NCBI GenBank assembly: GCA_016256075.1 | Contig: SDVU01000725.1 | Coordinates: 1-11,123 of the forward strand | DNA length: 11,123 nt | Direction of reading: 5' to 3' | DNA from: Dictyocoela muelleri | Taxonomy: Eukaryota > Microsporidia | In this document: piece by piece, positions 8,329 to 11,123 of the stretch | How positions within the stretch are numbered: the stretch's first letter is position 1 | Layout: each line of letters begins with the position of its first letter | The notes under the pieces: model-generated | Database searches by the model: none | Told to the model about the DNA's origin: nothing | What the model saw: the letters and a program-made list of their open reading frames with translations, nothing else | Translations under genes and position numbers: made by a program

Positions 8329-8333
8329 TTTAT
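8329..8333 (+). repeat. 5-bp target site duplication, right copy
   Basis: tttat is identical to 6709-6713 and directly adjoins the terminal gcaaca. Confidence 0.7.
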
Positions 8334-8742
8334 CATATCTTTTATGTCAATTTTTTAATATTTGTTTTTTTTACAAAAGCCATTTTTTAATAAGAAAAAT
8401 ATTAAATTAATACCAAATATTGCTTTAAATTAAAAAAGCACTGGTATTAGCTAATAGAAAATTATTCATAAACACCTTTATATAATCAATAATATTGTCT
8501 TTTTGAATTGAAATATTAAATAAGACCATATTGTTTATAATATAGGACTATTTATCATATAAATTTTCAACGAGCTCATGCCAACGCTTCCTAATTTGGT
8601 ACAGTATTAGGTACATAATCTGTTTTTTTTAATTAAATTAATTATTTACAATTAAGGTTTGATATTTTGAAATTTTAAAAATTTGATTTTTTTCATTTAC
8701 AAATATTTTTAGGTGTTAAAATCATGGCTTTGTCGCCGCTTT
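8334..8742. other. AT-rich stretch, no gene seen
   Basis: I see no reading frame or motif of a known family here. The only structure is an imperfect hairpin at about 8405-8455, pairing ttaataccaaatattgcttt with the reverse complement of aaagcactggtattagctaa. If the target duplication is read correctly, this stretch was once continuous with the sequence left of 6709. Confidence 0.6.
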
Positions 8743-8874
8743 ACCTCCCACTATTTGAATTGTGGGCTCTCACTATTTGAAATATGAGCTCTAACTGTAT
8801 GAAATGAGAGCTCTCACAATTTGAAATGAGGGTTCTCACTATTTGAAATGAGAGCTCTCACTATTTTAAATACC
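8743..8874 (+). repeat. Minisatellite, six units of 22 bp
   Basis: Six head-to-tail units of 22 bp start at 8743, 8765, 8787, 8809, 8831 and 8853. The consensus is close to agctctcactatttgaaatgag. The unit junctions create the palindrome GAGCTC at 8786-8791, 8808-8813 and 8852-8857. The outer units are the most divergent. A degenerate seventh copy, agttcttactgtatgaacat, occurs at 8893 but out of phase. No coding potential is visible. Confidence 0.95.
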
Positions 8875-8914
8875 CTGTAAGATACAAAATATAGTTCTTA
8901 CTGTATGAACATAT

Positions 8915-9790
8915 TTAAAATATATATAAAAAGATTTATGATATTTATCAAGGGCGGGAACATGTGACCGTCTATTATTCTGTACGAACTTTGTAAAATT
9001 ATAAACAAAACTTAATTAATCAATGTTCGATGAAAAGGATTTTAAATTTTTGGTTATATTTATAAGATATCGTATATGTATCACCTATCCGATGTTTATA
9101 TGAAAAATTATTTTTATAAAATAAATATTCTTAAATACCCCTATGAAAAATAGAAAATCATGTTATTTCATTTCTCACTACTTTTTGCCTATATGCGCCA
9201 ACATACTCAAACCAACACTTTAAAAGGGTATTTTTTTCATTTGATTAAAATTTAATGCCCCAAACGGCTATAAAACACTGTAACAATCGTATATTATTAT
9301 TTAAAAATTATTTAGGATAAAAACCCATATGCTTACTGTCAAAAAACTATGCGGTTTTACATTTTAAATCTAATACGGCCTTTATTAACGTAACTTTTTC
9401 CCACCTCTAGTTTAGAGCTCCTTATTCGAACTTAATAAAAAAACAGTAAAAATTTAGAAATCTAAAATTGTAATGATTAAATTAAAAAATAGTTTTAAAT
9501 TTTAAATAAGAAGTTTTATCGTATAATAAATTTCAATTTAAAATATTAATTTTTGAAATAATAAAGAATATTAGAAATAATCATATTCCTAATATTACAA
9601 TCGTCTTTAACATTATCTGCTTAATAAATCAAATAAAATTATAATTATAAATTAAATTTTCATTGTTTTTTCTACCATTATTTTCAAGAAAATAAAATCT
9701 TGTTAAAAAAAGGCATTGTTTGTAAATCTAATTTTAGCCAGTTAATTTTGCATTTTATAATTTAAAATAATGTTATAGCGGAAAATTCAA
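8915..9790. other. AT-rich stretch, no gene seen
   Basis: I found no convincing coding frame, RNA gene or element terminus. Short islands of higher GC (for example near 8953-8990 and 9360-9415) do not translate into anything I recognise. These could be deeply eroded elements, but nothing readable remains. Confidence 0.55.
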
Positions 9791-9861
9791 TTCTAATGGT
9801 ACTATTTAACAAAGCCAGTTACATATCGCAATCTAATAGTACTATTTAATATAATCAGTTA
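9791..9861 (+). repeat. Tandem duplication, 31-bp units at 40-bp spacing
   Basis: The stretch 9791-9821 (ctaatggtactatttaac ... cagtta) is repeated at 9831-9861 (ctaatagtactatttaat ... cagtta) with about five differences. This is an eroded two-copy tandem repeat. Confidence 0.75.
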
Positions 9862-10830
9862 AATTTTTTAATAGTAATAATCAATATAATTTCATGTTAT
9901 CATATTTAAAAAGTGTAAAGAAAGTAAAAATAAAATATTTTCATTTACATTTTTTGTTTTTACGAAGTACATCAGAGTTTAATACTCTTGAGCGTAACAT
10001 TTAAGCATTGTGATTGATTATTGAGGTACTTTAATAAATAATAGTTGACATCAAGTGGTATATTGTATTAATATACTATTGCTCTAATGCATTATAGCTT
10101 ATTAAGACTTCGTCTAATATTAAAATGAAGCGAAAGAAACATTCTTAAATGTTTAGAAGAGTGCGACGACGCATTTTAACAAAAACGATAATAAAAATAA
10201 AAAAAAAGTCAACAACTACGTATAGCCTGCCGATTCATTGATAAAACGAAAATAATATATACTCTGAGTGCCCGGTTAATTAAGAAATGACGTATATCCT
10301 AAAACCAAAAAGCAATTGTCTAGGTCTAAAATTGGCAACCACTTCCTGATGATGACAATTTGAATTTTTTAACAAGTAATACTAAATTATATTTTAATTA
10401 TATTTTTATAATAGAAGCACACTTATTAATGTGAATAAAAAAATTTGACAAGCTCATTTCTTCATATATGACATAACTGACTGAAATTTTTAATTTGTTT
10501 ATATTTTTATGAACTATCTTTTCCAGAATTAAGGTCTATTCTAGTAGAAAAATTCTTTCCTTTTTATTTATATATGACATTTTTTAAAATATACTTTGTT
10601 ATTTTTAAATATTGTTTCTTTTTGAATAGATCTTTTTAATATATACTTCTTTCTTAAAAATAAATTCTTCTTTTTGAATAAGAAGCCTTTTTTAATAATG
10701 AATATTATATCTTAATAAGATATCTCTTCTTGTTAATGAAATTTTATTTTTCCGTAAATACAAGGTTTTTCGGTACTGAGTCCCCCATATGACCAAGAAT
10801 TTGACCCAGAAAAGGCAATCGAAAAATGGT
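9862..10830. other. AT-rich stretch, no gene seen
   Basis: I see no supported gene on either strand. A less AT-rich part at about 10090-10350 was read in all frames without finding a known domain. Between 10613 and 10740, ctttttgaata recurs (10618 and 10670) among T-rich tracts, a low-complexity repeat. A direct pair ggtactgagtccc / ggtactgtccc (10771 and 11031) brackets the fold-back to the right. Confidence 0.5.
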
Positions 10831-11030
10831 AAAAATATGTTTTTAAAAAGGTCTCGGAGTGATATTAGCGGGGATCAAGTCGATTATACTTTTTAATTCT
10901 AAAAATGATAATATACACAAGTAAATAACAAAGATTTTTTAGTGTACATGTTTCCATTTTTAGAATATAAATTTATTGTTTACTTGTTTTCCGCTAATAT
11001 CACACCGAGAGCTTTTCAAAAACATATTTT
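10831..11030. repeat. 200-bp fold-back, possible foldback MITE
   Basis: The arms 10831-10918 and 10942-11030 are reverse complements around a 23-base centre. The outer 42 bp pair best: aaaatatgtttt, ctcgg and gtgatattagcgg are shared with few mismatches. The inner part pairs mainly at attctaaaaatg and at tacac with gtgta. No coding sequence lies inside. It is a separate structure from the fold-back at 3086-3341, with which it shares no obvious sequence. Confidence 0.8.
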
Positions 11031-11123
11031 GGTACTGTCCCATTTCAAAAAGCCACTTTTACCCCCCTAAAATCCGAGGAGAATAAAAACTGTAAATTTA
11101 AAAAGGGTTTATTTTTCTCTCAA

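Noticed and set aside
10090-10350. Possible degraded coding region in a less AT-rich stretch
   Set aside because: Reading in several frames gave only short pieces between stops and no recognisable motif.
1-11123. tRNA or rRNA genes, and CRISPR array
   Set aside because: I saw no T-loop (GTTCGA-type) sequence within a plausible cloverleaf, no rRNA-like conserved block, and no evenly spaced repeats with unique spacers. The 22-bp units at 8743 are directly adjoining, without spacers.

Overview
This 11.1 kb window is very AT-rich and contains no intact gene that I can support. It reads as a graveyard of transposable elements set in AT-rich, apparently non-coding DNA. The two Merlin/IS1595-type transposases resemble lineages I recall as abundant in microsporidian genomes. 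The base composition and the mixture of Merlin, Ty3/gypsy and integrase-bearing elements also fit a repeat-rich microsporidian. The taxon is inferred from remembered families, not from any host gene.

Layout: (1) 80-936, minus strand: decayed Merlin/ISXO2-like transposase. (2) About 1086-2880, plus strand: 5'-truncated Ty3/gypsy pol fossil (end of reverse transcriptase, RNase H, integrase), followed by a polypurine tract and a possible start of the 3' LTR. (3) 3055-4424: a second, different Merlin-like DNA transposon with matching ends, a candidate 8-bp target duplication, a transposase relic with all three catalytic acidic residues still readable, and large fold-back sequences inside both ends. 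(4) About 4440-6608, minus strand: a second Ty3/gypsy fossil running from gag through protease and reverse transcriptase into RNase H, converging on the first. (5) 6714-8328, plus strand: an integrase-only element with about 177-bp terminal inverted repeats, TG...CA ends and a perfect 5-bp target duplication. (6) 8334-11123: AT-rich DNA without recognisable genes, holding a 22-bp minisatellite (8743-8874), a 40-bp tandem duplication (9791-9861) and a 200-bp fold-back (10831-11030).

The genes do not form a pathway; what they record is a history of insertions. The Merlin element sits between two convergent gypsy fossils, and the integrase-bearing element landed just upstream of the second one. 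The two most informative items are the integrase-only inverted-repeat transposon and the Merlin element with nested fold-backs. I saw no tRNA, rRNA, CRISPR array or host operon.
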